40,356 bases of DNA, taken from contig SZOV01000018.1 of NCBI GenBank assembly GCA_030263375.1, forward strand, positions 1 through 40,356. Direction: 5' to 3'. Within the stretch, counting starts at the first letter, position 1; each line of letters begins with the position of its first letter. This document shows, piece after piece, positions 1 to 8,869 of this stretch. Both the position numbers and the translations under genes were made by a program. This DNA comes from Deltaproteobacteria bacterium PRO3 (lineage in GTDB: Bacteria; UBA10199; DSSB01). Below the pieces are notes generated by a model. It did no database searches, was not told where the DNA came from, and saw only the letters and a program-made list of their open reading frames with translations.

Positions 1-525
1 AAGGCCCTGCGCCTGAGCGTCGACGTTTTGTTGGCCCTGGCCTCCGCGACGGTGGCGGAGGTGAAGAAGAACGGGAATCTCAGCAAGGTGAAGGACTTCA
101 TCACCCAGGCCCGAGCGAACGCGGCCCTGGCCAAGACGGCCTTGAGCGCCGCCCAAGAGACCAGCGCCGCGAGCCTACTCACCCAGGCCTACCAGGCGGC
201 GGTGGACTGGCGCTTCGCCCAGGCCCGGGGCTCGGTGTCCTTGGGCAAGGTCGACGACACGATCGTCCCGCTCAATGCCGGCCGCGAGCTGGCCAAGCAG
301 GGCGGGATCAAATTCGACGAGGCGGCGGGGCAGAGGCTGGTCGAGCAGGCCTTGAGGAAGGGAATCGAGCTGGAATTCACCGCCGCGGAGAAATTCGCCC
401 AGGCCGGCGACGCGGGGAACACGGAATTGCATTTGGAGCTGGCCCGCGACAATGCCCGGCGTCTGGGGGAAACATTCGACGAGAAACGCGCCGCCAAGAT
501 CGTGAAAATGCTGCCGTCGCCATAA
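1..525 (+). CDS. Helical-repeat protein, 3' end only
   Basis: The reading frame is open from the first base of the window, so the 5' end is missing and the TTG at 28 need not be the real start. The visible 174 codons are almost entirely alpha-helical and Ala/Leu/Lys/Glu rich, with no signal peptide in the visible part and no catalytic motif. The segment around LLTQAYQAAVDW resembles LQNLTQAYKMTVAL in the exported helical protein at 8870-9643. The two may be distant relatives or simply share a helical-bundle composition. I do not recognise a family. It stops 206 bp before the radical SAM gene and is probably a separate transcription unit. Confidence 0.6.
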   Translation, partial: KALRLSVDVLLALASATVAEVKKNGNLSKVKDFITQARANAALAKTALSAAQETSAASLLTQAYQAAVDWRFAQARGSVSLGKVDDTIVPLNAGRELAKQGGIKFDEAAGQRLVEQALRKGIELEFTAAEKFAQAGDAGNTELHLELARDNARRLGETFDEKRAAKIVKMLPSP

Positions 526-668
526 AAAGGATCATTCTTGCCTCCTCCGTCGGATACCCGGATTTCAAATTTTAGGATTTTCTCGGCCATTGCGAGATTC
601 TGGGACCTCTGTGGCCTGCCCCGGGTTCAAAATTTTGGAAAAGACGAATTATTTCGCTAAGCTGAAAA

Positions 669-677
669 TTATCCACA
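669..677 (+). promoter_or_regulatory. Single consensus DnaA box
   Basis: TTATCCACA matches the consensus DnaA box exactly. It lies in the 206-bp gap upstream of the radical SAM gene, 55 bp before its start. I see no cluster of boxes, AT-rich unwinding element or dnaA/dnaN genes, so this is not an origin. It may be a regulatory site or a chance match. Confidence 0.3.
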
Positions 678-731
678 GCCTCGTCTGCGTGTTTGACGCC
701 CACCCCTCCTTCTGTTTATAAGTGAGGGTCT

Positions 732-3350
732 ATGTCCGGCGCGGGTCTCAGCCCCCACATCTGGAAATCCCTCCTCCAAGAGGTCGAAAAACCGGGTCGC
801 TACCTCGGCAACGAGGTCAATTCGGTGACTAAGGACCCCGCGCGGGTGCGCCTGCACGTCGCCCTGGTCTTCCCGGACGCCTACGAGATGGGCGAGAGCC
901 ACGTCGGCTTGAAGATCCTCTACGACATCCTGAACCGCGATCCCGAGATTTGGGCCGAACGCGTCTACGCCCCCTGGACCGACATGGAGGCGGCGCTGGC
1001 GCGGCATCAAGTCCCGCTCTTCTCGCTGGAGTCCAAGCGCCCGCTAAAAGACTTCGACTTGATCGGCATCACGCTTCCCTACGAGCTGGTCTACACCAAC
1101 ATCATTACGATCTTGAAAAGCGGGGGCGTCCCGCTGTGGCAGAAGGATCGCGTCAAGGGCGACCCCGTCGTGATCGGCGGCGGCAGCTGCGCCTTCAACC
1201 CCGAGCCGATCGCCGATTTTTTTGACGCGGTGGTGGTGGGCGACGGCGAGGAGCTGATCTACAGTCTGGCGCGTCAAATCCTGGCCTATAAAGAAAGCGC
1301 GCAGACGCGCGAGGCATTGCTGCAAGACATGACGCGGAGCCCGGGCGTCTACGTCCCTTCTTTTTTTGAAGTGGATTACAAGGAAGGCGGCACCGTCCGC
1401 GAGATTCGGCCCAAGCTGCCCGGTTACGAGGGCGTTCGAAAGGCCACGGTCACCAATCTGGACCAGGCCCCTTATCCGCGCGCGCCGATTGTGCCCAACA
1501 TCAGCGTCATCCACGACCGCATCGGCGTCGAGGTGCAGCGCGGCTGCGTCCGCGGCTGCCGCTTCTGCCAGGCGGGCTACATCTACCGCCCCGAGCGCCA
1601 GCGCTCGCCGGACACGGTGAAGGACATCGTCGCGAAGTCGCTGGCGAGCACCGGCCAGGAAGAGGTCTCGCTGCTCTCGCTCTCGGTGGGCGACTACGAC
1701 TGCCTCAACCCGCTGCTCAACGATTTGTTCGACACCTACGAGCAGGACCGCGTCTCGATCTCGCTCCCGGCCACCCGCACCGAGACCCTCACCCCCGAGG
1801 TGATCCAGCAGGTGAAGCGCGTCAGAAAATCCGGCTTCACGATGGCGCCGGAGGCCGGCACCCCGCGGATGCGCCGCCTGATCAACAAGGGCAACGCGCG
1901 CGAAGACCTGATGCGTGCCGTCGACAACGTCTTTCGCGAGGGCTGGCGCTTGATCAAGTTCTACTACATGTGCGGCCTGCCGATGGAGACTGAGGCCGAC
2001 CTCATGGGCATCGCCGAAGAGGCCATCCAGGCCCTCGCGATCGGCCGGCGTTACACGCGCGGCGCCGAGATCCACGTCGGCTGCTCCTCCTTCGTGCCCA
2101 AGCCCTTCACGCCCTTCCAGTGGGAGCCCCAGCTCTCGATGGCCGAGGTCGAGTCCAAGCACGCGCAGCTCCGCCTGGCGCTGCGGATGCCGGGGATCAA
2201 GTTCAAGACCCACGGGCTGACGATGAGCTACCTCGAGGGCGTGTTCAGCCGCGGCGACCGCCGCCTGGCGCGGACCCTGGTGCGCGCCCACGAGCTGGGC
2301 TGCCGCTTCGACGAGTGGGACGAAAAATTGGATTTCGCGGCCTGGCAGCGGGCCTTCGCCGAGACGGGCCTGGACCCGGACTTCTACGTCACGCGCCGCC
2401 GCGAGCGCGACGAGGTGCTCCCTTGGGATCACCTGTTCGTCGACATGAAAAAAAGTTTTCTGTGGGAAGAGCTGGAAGCCTCGCACGACCTGGCGTTCAT
2501 CGAAGATTGTTCGACCGGGAAGTGCAGCGACTGCGGGGTCTGCGATTTTCGCAAGGTCCTCAACGTCAACTACCGGTATCTTCCCGAGACGGAGAAAGCG
2601 CAGGCTCATTCCACTCGGGGTCGCGTCCTCAAGACCGAAGCCGAGCAGAGCCTCGCCCATCCCCCGGCGGAGACCGAGCAGTACCGGGCTCCGCCGACAG
2701 TGCAAAGAATTCGCGCCCGATTCACCAAATTGGGCGAAGCCGCTTTTTTAAGTCACCTCGATCTGGCGACCTTGCTGCACCGGGCCCTGAAGCGAGCGAA
2801 GATCCCCGTGGGATACTCGCAGGGCTTCAACCCGGCGATGCGGGTCAGCTTGAGTCCACCCCAACCCGTCGGCGTCGAAAGCGAGGCCGAGTTCATGGAC
2901 CTCGAGCTGACCGCGTTCGTTCCGCCCGAAGAGCTCCTTCGGCGGGTCAACGAGGTCCTGCCGGCGGGGATCGCCCTCACCGAGGCCCGAACGCTTACGA
3001 CCAAGGTCCGCTCGCTCAACGCGGCGATGCGCGAACAGGTCTACGCGATCGACGTCCGCGGCGACGGGATCTCCGGCGACTTGCCCGATCGGGTCACGCA
3101 CTTAAAAAACTCACCGGAAGTTCGGATCGAGCGGCGGCGCGCGAAAGAACAAAAATCGGTCGATATTCGACCCTACATCAAGGATATCGAGGTGGTCGCT
3201 CCGAACCAACTTCATCTGGTGACCCGATTCGGCCAGACCTCCGGGAGCATTCGTCCCAGCGAGGTCTTGGAAGCCCTCTTCCCGGAAGGCAAGGGCGGCT
3301 GGTCGGCGAGCCGGATCCGCAAAGTGGATGCCCATTTTGAGGTCGAGTGA
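732..3350 (+). CDS. B12-binding-type radical SAM protein fused to DUF2344
   Basis: 872 residues. The N-terminal part matches the TIGR03960 type: a cobalamin-binding-like region, then a radical SAM core with the CX3CX2C cluster ligands at Cys272, Cys276 and Cys279 (GCVRGCRFCQAG). From about residue 656 onwards is a DUF2344/TIGR03936 domain (FLSHLDLATLLHRALKRAK...GFNPAMR). Family members are usually encoded next to rng, rplU, rpmA and obgE, exactly as here, which suggests a role in RNA or ribosome modification; the substrate is unknown. A CX2C-type Cys cluster (CSDCGVC) at about residues 598-604 may bind a second cluster or a metal. Start ATG 732 is preceded by GAGGG at 724-728. The gene ends 17 bp before rng, so they are probably co-transcribed. 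Confidence 0.9.
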   Translation: MSGAGLSPHIWKSLLQEVEKPGRYLGNEVNSVTKDPARVRLHVALVFPDAYEMGESHVGLKILYDILNRDPEIWAERVYAPWTDMEAALARHQVPLFSLESKRPLKDFDLIGITLPYELVYTNIITILKSGGVPLWQKDRVKGDPVVIGGGSCAFNPEPIADFFDAVVVGDGEELIYSLARQILAYKESAQTREALLQDMTRSPGVYVPSFFEVDYKEGGTVREIRPKLPGYEGVRKATVTNLDQAPYPRAPIVPNISVIHDRIGVEVQRGCVRGCRFCQAGYIYRPERQRSPDTVKDIVAKSLASTGQEEVSLLSLSVGDYDCLNPLLNDLFDTYEQDRVSISLPATRTETLTPEVIQQVKRVRKSGFTMAPEAGTPRMRRLINKGNAREDLMRAVDNVFREGWRLIKFYYMCGLPMETEADLMGIAEEAIQALAIGRRYTRGAEIHVGCSSFVPKPFTPFQWEPQLSMAEVESKHAQLRLALRMPGIKFKTHGLTMSYLEGVFSRGDRRLARTLVRAHELGCRFDEWDEKLDFAAWQRAFAETGLDPDFYVTRRRERDEVLPWDHLFVDMKKSFLWEELEASHDLAFIEDCSTGKCSDCGVCDFRKVLNVNYRYLPETEKAQAHSTRGRVLKTEAEQSLAHPPAETEQYRAPPTVQRIRARFTKLGEAAFLSHLDLATLLHRALKRAKIPVGYSQGFNPAMRVSLSPPQPVGVESEAEFMDLELTAFVPPEELLRRVNEVLPAGIALTEARTLTTKVRSLNAAMREQVYAIDVRGDGISGDLPDRVTHLKNSPEVRIERRRAKEQKSVDIRPYIKDIEVVAPNQLHLVTRFGQTSGSIRPSEVLEALFPEGKGGWSASRIRKVDAHFEVE

Positions 3351-3367
3351 TCCCCTCCTAAAATGAC

Positions 3368-4867
3368 ATGGCCAAAGAATTGATCGTGAACGTGACTTCC
3401 AAAGAGAAGCGCGTCGCCTACCTCGAGAACAACGTCGTCTGCGAGGTCTATTACGAGCGGGCGAAGGAAGTCGCCTACGTCGGCAACATCTACAAAGGCA
3501 AGGTGCAACGGGTGCTCCCGGGCATGCAGGCCGCCTTCGTCGAAATCGGCATGGAGAAGGCCGCCTTCCTCTACGTCAGCGACGTCAACGAGGAGCTGGG
3601 CGACGTCGACGCCAGCGACGAGGAGAAGGAGACCAAGCCCCGCAAGCGTTGGCGCGACCGCCAGCAGATTCAGGACCTGCTGAGGCCCGGCCAGGACGTC
3701 CTGGTGCAGGTGGCGCGCGGCCCGATCAGCACCAAGGGCGCGCGCGTGACCAGCCATATCAGCCTGCCGGGGCGCTCGGTCGTCTACATGCCGACCTGGG
3801 ACAAGATCGGCACCTCGCGCCGCATCGGCAACGACGAAGAGCGCCGCCGGCTGCGCGACATCATCCGCAGCTACCGGCCGGAGGAGGGCGGCTTCATCGT
3901 CCGCACCGCCTCGGAGGGCCTAAGCGAGGAGATGATCAAGAGCGACATCGAATACCTCTCGACCACCTGGCGGGAGATCATCGAGAAGACCCAGCGCACC
4001 CCGGCGCCGGCGCTGATCCACACCGAGCTCGACATCGTCCTGCGCCTGCTGCGCGACCTGTTCAGCTTCGAGATCGAGCGCATCGTGATCGACGACCGGG
4101 AGGAGTTCGAGAGCATCCTGGCCTTCGTCAAGCGCTTCCTCCCGCACATCGAGCACAAGGTCGAGTTTTACCGGGGTAAGGACCCGATCTTCGATCACTA
4201 CGGCATCGAGACCGCGATCAACCGGGCCCTGGGCGCGAAGGGCTGGCTGAAAAGCGGCGGCTACCTGATCATTGATCAGACCGAAGCCTTGACCACCATC
4301 GACGTCAACACCGGGCGCTTCGTCGGACGCAGCAACCTCGAGGACACCATCCTCAAGACCAACCTCGAGGCGGTGCAGGAGATCGTCTACCAGCTGCGCA
4401 TCCGCAACCTGGGCGGCATCATCATCCTGGACTTCATCGACATGGAGCGCCGCAGCTCGCGCGAGCGGGTCTACTCGGCCCTGCGCGAGGCCCTGCGCCG
4501 CGACCGCTCCAAGACGACCCTAAGCCGTATCACCGAGCTGGGCTTGATCGAGATGACGCGCAAGCGCACTCACGAAAGCCTGGCGCGGGTGCTCTGCGAG
4601 AGCTGCGCGGTTTGCGAGGGCCGCGGCTACATCAAGAGCCGCACGACGGTCTGCTACGAGATCTTCCGCCAGATCCAGCGCGAGGCGCAGGGCATCGACG
4701 AGAGCAAGATCTTGGTGCAGGTGCATCCTTCGGTCTACGAGGTCTTGAACGACGAGGAGCGGGAAGGGCTGATCGAGCTGGAAAAGAAGATCTACAAAAA
4801 GATCGTGGTCGAGCCGGTGGCCAGCTTCAACCCCGAGCACTACGAGGTGAAGGCGATCCGCGGCTGA
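3368..4867 (+). CDS. rng: Ribonuclease G (RNase E/G family)
   Basis: 499 residues, the usual length of RNase G without the long C-terminal scaffold of RNase E. The N-terminus carries an S1 RNA-binding domain (about residues 35-125, VAYVGNIYKGKVQRVLPGMQAAFVEIG). The catalytic core has the conserved Mg-binding aspartates in TTIDVNTG (Asp312) and LDFIDM (Asp355/Asp358). A CX2C zinc link follows (CAVCEGRG, Cys413/Cys416). The enzyme cleaves single-stranded AU-rich RNA and matures the 16S rRNA 5' end. Its place between the radical SAM gene and rplU-rpmA-obgE is a conserved arrangement. A small gene converges on its 3' end only 4 bp away. Confidence 0.95.
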   Translation: MAKELIVNVTSKEKRVAYLENNVVCEVYYERAKEVAYVGNIYKGKVQRVLPGMQAAFVEIGMEKAAFLYVSDVNEELGDVDASDEEKETKPRKRWRDRQQIQDLLRPGQDVLVQVARGPISTKGARVTSHISLPGRSVVYMPTWDKIGTSRRIGNDEERRRLRDIIRSYRPEEGGFIVRTASEGLSEEMIKSDIEYLSTTWREIIEKTQRTPAPALIHTELDIVLRLLRDLFSFEIERIVIDDREEFESILAFVKRFLPHIEHKVEFYRGKDPIFDHYGIETAINRALGAKGWLKSGGYLIIDQTEALTTIDVNTGRFVGRSNLEDTILKTNLEAVQEIVYQLRIRNLGGIIILDFIDMERRSSRERVYSALREALRRDRSKTTLSRITELGLIEMTRKRTHESLARVLCESCAVCEGRGYIKSRTTVCYEIFRQIQREAQGIDESKILVQVHPSVYEVLNDEEREGLIELEKKIYKKIVVEPVASFNPEHYEVKAIRG

Positions 4868-4871
4868 GCGC

Positions 4872-4988
4872 CTAGCGGAACCACTTCGGCAGGGTCATGA
4901 GGACGATCGTCAGGACGAAGCCCATCAAGGACAGGGCGAAATAGACCTTGAAGTAGCGGTCGACGAAGCCTTTGAGATACCGGGTCAT
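4872..4988 (-). CDS. Small single-pass membrane protein (38 aa)
   Basis: Start ATG at 4988 on the minus strand is preceded by a good ribosome site (AGGAG, 7 nt upstream). The 38-residue product begins MTRYLKGFVDRYFKVYFA and has one hydrophobic segment (about residues 16-31) ending in TLPKWFR. The basic N-terminus predicts an inner-membrane peptide. A longer upstream extension is possible in frame, but the ribosome site supports the short form. It is convergent with rng. I recognise no family. Candidate roles are membrane-anchored regulator or toxin-like peptide, but nothing in the sequence decides this. Confidence 0.5.
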   Translation of the reverse strand: MTRYLKGFVDRYFKVYFALSLMGFVLTIVLMTLPKWFR

Positions 4989-5015
4989 AAGGGATCTCCT
5001 GTAAATTATCCCGTT

Positions 5016-5048
5016 TTGTCGGGGCGAACCTTGGGTTTGCCCCGACAA
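5016..5048. repeat. REP-like palindrome
   Basis: A 15-bp inverted repeat (5016-5030 with 5034-5048, 3-nt loop) contains one mismatch that is a G-U wobble in plus-strand RNA. Its core GGGGCGAAC...GTTTGCCCC is shared with the palindrome at 35522-35550, suggesting a dispersed family. It lies 28 bp upstream of the small membrane protein gene, so it would fall in that gene's leader RNA if transcription starts further upstream. Confidence 0.5.
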
Positions 5049-5310
5049 TGCCTCTGCTAAAAATAGATTCAATTTTCAGGCCAACTTTGTACAATATTGT
5101 CGGCACCGGCGCGTGACGGGGTCTTTTTTGCAAGTATTTGAAATAATATGATTTTTTAATTTATTTCACGGCGGGATTAGGCCCCGCCCTGCAAAAATTA
5201 AGGAAAATCGGGGGTCCAAGACTTAAGGATTGGAAATTTAGAAGGAATTTGATGTGGCCCCGAGTCTCCGGACGGCGCGTCAAGGGGAGGTGTTTTCTCG
5301 ATCCCTCTTC

Positions 5311-5337
5311 TTGACTCGCTGGGGAAAAACGGATAAC
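5311..5337 (+). promoter_or_regulatory. Possible rplU-rpmA promoter
   Basis: TTGACT at 5311-5316 resembles a -35 hexamer, with a weak -10 candidate GATAAC at 5332-5337 (15-bp spacer). The roughly 400-bp gap 4989-5391 must hold the rplU promoter because rng and rplU are separated by a minus-strand gene. The rest of the gap is AT-rich at 5050-5240, with a palindrome at 5016-5048 and no gene. The leader could hold an L21-type regulatory RNA, but I see no clear structure. Confidence 0.25.
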
Positions 5338-5391
5338 TCTTCGCGCCCTCGCATCTCTTTTGGGGCGCGGGCTTTGCGCAAAGGATTGGAT

Positions 5392-5706
5392 ATGAAGTAC
5401 GCGATCATCGAGACCGGCGGCAAGCAATACAAGGTCTCCGAAGGCGAAAAGGTCAAAATCGAAAAGGTCCCCGAGGGCGTGGTCGGTCAGTCGATCGAAT
5501 TCACCCGCGTGCTCCTGGTGGGCGGCGAGACCCCCGTGATCGGGACCCCGGTCGTCGAGACCGCGAAGGTCGCCGGCGAGATCGTCGCCCAGGCCAAGGA
5601 CAAGAAGGTCATGGTCTTCAAGAAGAAGCGCCGCAAGGGCTATTCGAAGCATTTCGGGCATCGGCAAGAATTCACCGAAGTCCTGATCAAACAAATTTCG
5701 GCTTAG
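5392..5706 (+). CDS. rplU: 50S ribosomal protein L21
   Basis: 104 residues, full length for L21. The start MKYAIIETGGKQYKV is the standard L21 N-terminus, and AAGGA upstream of ATG 5392 supports it; an open frame further upstream is leader. The C-terminal KKRRKGYSKHFGHRQ region is the conserved rRNA-binding basic stretch. It binds 23S rRNA in the large subunit and is co-transcribed with rpmA 12 bp downstream. Confidence 0.97.
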   Translation: MKYAIIETGGKQYKVSEGEKVKIEKVPEGVVGQSIEFTRVLLVGGETPVIGTPVVETAKVAGEIVAQAKDKKVMVFKKKRRKGYSKHFGHRQEFTEVLIKQISA

Positions 5707-5718
5707 AGGTTATTTGTC

Positions 5719-5976
5719 ATGGCACATAAGAAAGCAGGCGGCTCCAGCAAAAACGGACGCGACTCCAACGGGCAACGGCGCGGCGTGAAGGTCTACGGCG
5801 GCCAAAACATCCCCGCGGGCTCCATCCTCGTGCGGCAATGCGGCACCAAGATCTACCCCGGCAAGAACGTCGGCCAGGGCAAGGACTTCACCCTCTTCGC
5901 GAAGGTCAGCGGCGTGGTGAAGTACGAAGAGTTCGGCCGCGACAAGAAGCGGGTGAGCGTTTATCCGTCGGCTTGA
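5719..5976 (+). CDS. rpmA: 50S ribosomal protein L27
   Basis: 85 residues, full length. The N-terminus [16 protein letters not shown] is the classic L27 tail that reaches the peptidyl transferase centre. It has no Firmicutes-type cleavable extension. The body carries the conserved GVKVYGGQ and GNILVRQ-like (AGSILVRQ) motifs. An intrinsic terminator follows directly, so rplU-rpmA form one transcription unit and obgE is expressed separately or by read-through. Confidence 0.97.
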   Translation: MAHKKAGGSSKNGRDSNGQRRGVKVYGGQNIPAGSILVRQCGTKIYPGKNVGQGKDFTLFAKVSGVVKYEEFGRDKKRVSVYPSA

Positions 5977-6000
5977 AGCCGAAGCGATTTTTAATCAAGA

Positions 6001-6032
6001 CCCCGCAGTGAAATCGCTGCGGGGTTTTTTTT
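6001..6032 (+). terminator. Intrinsic terminator after rpmA
   Basis: A 10-bp stem (CCCCGCAGTG with CGCTGCGGGG, one G-U pair) and an AAAT loop are followed by eight T residues. It lies 25 bp past the rpmA stop. Confidence 0.9.
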
Positions 6033-6125
6033 CGGCCTTTACCTCCAATTTCGATTTTCCCATGCCAATTTCGCCTCGTGCTCGCACGGGCATGGGTGGA
6101 TCGTAGGAGAGGTTAAGGAAATGAA

Positions 6126-7118
6126 ATGAAGTTCATCGACGAGGTCCACATCACAGTGCGCGGCGGCGGGGGCGGGGATGGCTGCGTCTCCTTCCGGCGG
6201 GAGAAGTACGTCCCGCGCGGTGGGCCCGACGGCGGCAACGGCGGGGACGGGGGGGCGGTGGTTTTTCAGGCCGACCCGGGATTGTTGACCCTGCTGGACT
6301 TCCGCTACCGCAAGATCTTCGAAGGCGAGCGCGGCGGCCACGGCCTGGGCGCCAACCGCTACGGCCGCACCGGGCGCGACGAGGTGGTACGGGTCCCGGT
6401 CGGCACGGTCGTCAAGGACCCGGAGAGCGGCGAGGTCTTGGCGGATCTCATCGAGCCCGGCCAGCGCTACCTGGCCGCCAAGGGCGGCCGCGGCGGCCGG
6501 GGCAACCTCTCTTACGTCTCCTCGGTCAACCGCGCCCCCCGCCAGTCCACGCCGGGCAAGGCGGGTGAGGAGCGCGAGCTGACCCTCGAGCTCAAGCTGT
6601 TGGCCGACGTCGGTCTGATCGGCCGGCCCAACGCGGGAAAGTCGACCCTGATCTCGCGCATCTCGGCGGCCAAGCCGAAGATCGCCGACTATCCCTTCAC
6701 GACCTTGACACCGCAGCTGGGCGTGGTGAAGGCGGGTCTAAAGAGCTTCACGGTCGCCGACATCCCCGGACTGATCGAGGGCGCCCATGAGGGCGCGGGC
6801 ATGGGCGTCAAGTTCCTGCGCCACATCGAGCGGACCCGGGTCTTCCTGCACCTGATCGACTTGAGCGACCCGGAATATCCGGACCCTTGGAAGTCCTATC
6901 AAATGATCGACAAGGAGCTCCTGGCCTACTCTCCCGAGTTCAAGAAGCGCCTGCGCTGGGTGGTCTTCACAAAAATCGATTTGCTCTCCGATCCGAAGGT
7001 ATTACAAAAGGCGGAGAATGCCTTCGCCGCGAAGAAATTGAAGACCTTCGCGCTCTCCGCGGTGACGGGGCAGGGCGTGGACAAGTTGCTCCGCGCCCTG
7101 GAGAAAGAGATTTTGTAG
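6126..7118 (+). CDS. obgE: Obg family GTPase (ribosome assembly)
   Basis: 330 residues. The glycine-rich Obg fold occupies about residues 1-159 (RGGGGGDGCVSFRREKYVPRGG...). The G domain follows: G1 GRPNAGKST (166-174), G3 DIPGLIEGAHEG, G4 TKID and G5 SAVTG. The protein ends soon after G5, so the variable C-terminal OCT domain is absent, as in many proteobacterial Obg proteins. It acts in late 50S assembly and stress control. The start ATG 6126 follows AAGGA at 6115-6119. proB begins 15 bp downstream, which suggests co-transcription. Confidence 0.96.
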   Translation: MKFIDEVHITVRGGGGGDGCVSFRREKYVPRGGPDGGNGGDGGAVVFQADPGLLTLLDFRYRKIFEGERGGHGLGANRYGRTGRDEVVRVPVGTVVKDPESGEVLADLIEPGQRYLAAKGGRGGRGNLSYVSSVNRAPRQSTPGKAGEERELTLELKLLADVGLIGRPNAGKSTLISRISAAKPKIADYPFTTLTPQLGVVKAGLKSFTVADIPGLIEGAHEGAGMGVKFLRHIERTRVFLHLIDLSDPEYPDPWKSYQMIDKELLAYSPEFKKRLRWVVFTKIDLLSDPKVLQKAENAFAAKKLKTFALSAVTGQGVDKLLRALEKEIL

Positions 7119-7133
7119 GGAAATTTTGCAAAT

Positions 7134-8273
7134 ATGCGGTCCGCCTTAAAGAACAAAAAGCGCATCGTCCTGAAGATCGGCTCCTCGATCCTGACCGACG
7201 CCGAGGGCCGCCTCGACCCCAAGGTTTTCCAGCGCCTCGCTTCCGAGGTCGCCGAGCTGCGCGCGGCGGGCAAGAAGGTGATCCTGGTCAGCTCCGGCGC
7301 CATCGCCGCGGGCATGAAGCGCCTGGGCTTTACGAAGAAGCCGCACCTGATCCCGCAAAAACAGGCGATGGCCGCCGCCGGCCAGACCGCCCTGATGCAC
7401 GAGTACGAGAAGGCCTTCGCCAAGCACGAGATCAACGTCGCCCAGATCCTGCTCACCCGCGACGACCTGGCCAATCGTCGCCGCTTCCTCAACGCGCGCC
7501 ACGCCATCGCCGAGCTGCTGCGCCTCGACGTGATTCCCATCATCAACGAGAACGACACCGTGGCGGTGCATGAGATCAAGATCGGCGACAACGACAACCT
7601 CTCCGCCCTCGTCACCAACGTGGCCGAGGCCGACCTGCTCGTCATCCTGACCGACATCGACGCGGTCTACGATGCGGATCCCAAGATCAAGAAAGACGCC
7701 AAACGCTTGGGCGTCGTCGAGAGCATCGACAAGGGCCTGTGGAAGGGCGCCTCCGACACGCTGCGCGCCGGCTCCACCGGCGGGATGCGCACCAAGCTCG
7801 AGGCCGCCGAGAAGGCCGCCGACTACGGCGTGACGACGATCATCGCCAACGGCCGCGAGCCCAAGATCGTCGAGCGCCTGCTCGCCGCCGAGGATTTGGG
7901 CACGGTGATCCTCCCGAAGGGAGGCACCGACCGACTCACCGCGAAGAAGCACTGGATGGCCTATACGCTTAGGCCCGCCGGCTCTCTGCTGGTCGACGCG
8001 GGGGCCAAGGAGGCCCTGATGGGGAAGGGCAAGAGCCTGCTGCCCTCCGGCGTCCGAGGCGTGGAGGGCGATTTCTCCCAGGGCGATCCCATCGACGTGA
8101 AGGTGGAAGGGGAAGAGCCCTTCGCCCGGGGCCTAAGCAGCTACAGCGCGAAGGAGCTCGGCCTCATCAAGGGATGCAAGACGAGCGAGATCGAGAAGCT
8201 TCTGGGCTACAAGTATTTCGACGAGGTGATCCATCGCGACGACCTGGTTTTGCTGGGCGATAAACCCCAATGA
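7134..8273 (+). CDS. proB: Glutamate 5-kinase with PUA domain
   Basis: 379 residues. The amino acid kinase domain (about 1-265) shows KIGSSIL near the N-terminus, VSSGAIAAGMKRLG, the substrate loop NENDTVAVHEIKIGDND and the nucleotide-binding LTDIDAVYDADP. A C-terminal PUA domain (about 285-365) is present, as in E. coli ProB. It phosphorylates L-glutamate in the first step of proline synthesis and is normally feedback-inhibited by proline. proA is not in the window. obgE-proB adjacency is common in many bacteria. Confidence 0.96.
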   Translation: MRSALKNKKRIVLKIGSSILTDAEGRLDPKVFQRLASEVAELRAAGKKVILVSSGAIAAGMKRLGFTKKPHLIPQKQAMAAAGQTALMHEYEKAFAKHEINVAQILLTRDDLANRRRFLNARHAIAELLRLDVIPIINENDTVAVHEIKIGDNDNLSALVTNVAEADLLVILTDIDAVYDADPKIKKDAKRLGVVESIDKGLWKGASDTLRAGSTGGMRTKLEAAEKAADYGVTTIIANGREPKIVERLLAAEDLGTVILPKGGTDRLTAKKHWMAYTLRPAGSLLVDAGAKEALMGKGKSLLPSGVRGVEGDFSQGDPIDVKVEGEEPFARGLSSYSAKELGLIKGCKTSEIEKLLGYKYFDEVIHRDDLVLLGDKPQ

Positions 8274-8295
8274 GTCGCGGCGGCGTAGGAGCCTT

Positions 8296-8814
8296 ATGAT
8301 CGCGAAAATTTCCGTCTTGGTCCTATTGTGCCTCGCCCCCGCCCCGGCCCGGGGCCAGGCGAGCGAGACCGCCATCGTCAAGCAGGCCGTGCAGCTCCAG
8401 CAGGACGCCCCGGCCGACACGCGCATCGCCGATTTCTTCGAGCAGATGAAGGCCAATCCCCTCGACCCCGGCGTGCACGTCAAGCTGGGCGATATCTATT
8501 ACGAGCGGGCCCTCTACGAGCTGGCGATCCAGTCCTACCGCCACGCCCTCGAATTGCAGCCTAAGCTCGCGACGGCCCACCTCGGCCTAAGCCAGGTCTT
8601 TCGCAAAAAGAAAATCCCCGCCCTCGAGCTCGCCGAGATGGAGGCCGCGGTGGCCGACGCCCCCGAAGACCCCGCCCTGCGCCTGAAGCTGGGCACCCTC
8701 TATATGGAGCCGGCGCACTTCGACTACAAGAGGGCCAAGAGGCAATTCGAGGCTTTGAAGAAAATGCAGTCCCCCCTGGCCCTCGAGTTGGGCGCCAAGA
8801 TGGGATTGGACTAA
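8296..8814 (+). CDS. Exported TPR-repeat protein
   Basis: 172 residues. A signal peptide of about 20 residues (MIAKISVLVLLCLAPAPARGQ) has a likely cleavage after ARG or GQA. The body contains about two and a half tetratricopeptide repeats (KLGDIYYERALYELAIQSYRHALEL; HLGLSQVFRKK...). It is probably a periplasmic protein-interaction scaffold. AGGAG at 8287-8291 supports the start. It follows proB by 22 bp and precedes another exported helical protein, so the two may work together, but no function can be assigned. Confidence 0.75.
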   Translation: MIAKISVLVLLCLAPAPARGQASETAIVKQAVQLQQDAPADTRIADFFEQMKANPLDPGVHVKLGDIYYERALYELAIQSYRHALELQPKLATAHLGLSQVFRKKKIPALELAEMEAAVADAPEDPALRLKLGTLYMEPAHFDYKRAKRQFEALKKMQSPLALELGAKMGLD

Positions 8815-8869
8815 TCCCGCCGATTGCAGTACCTTTTCTGTCCCAATCTCCAATGACGGGAGGCTTCCG

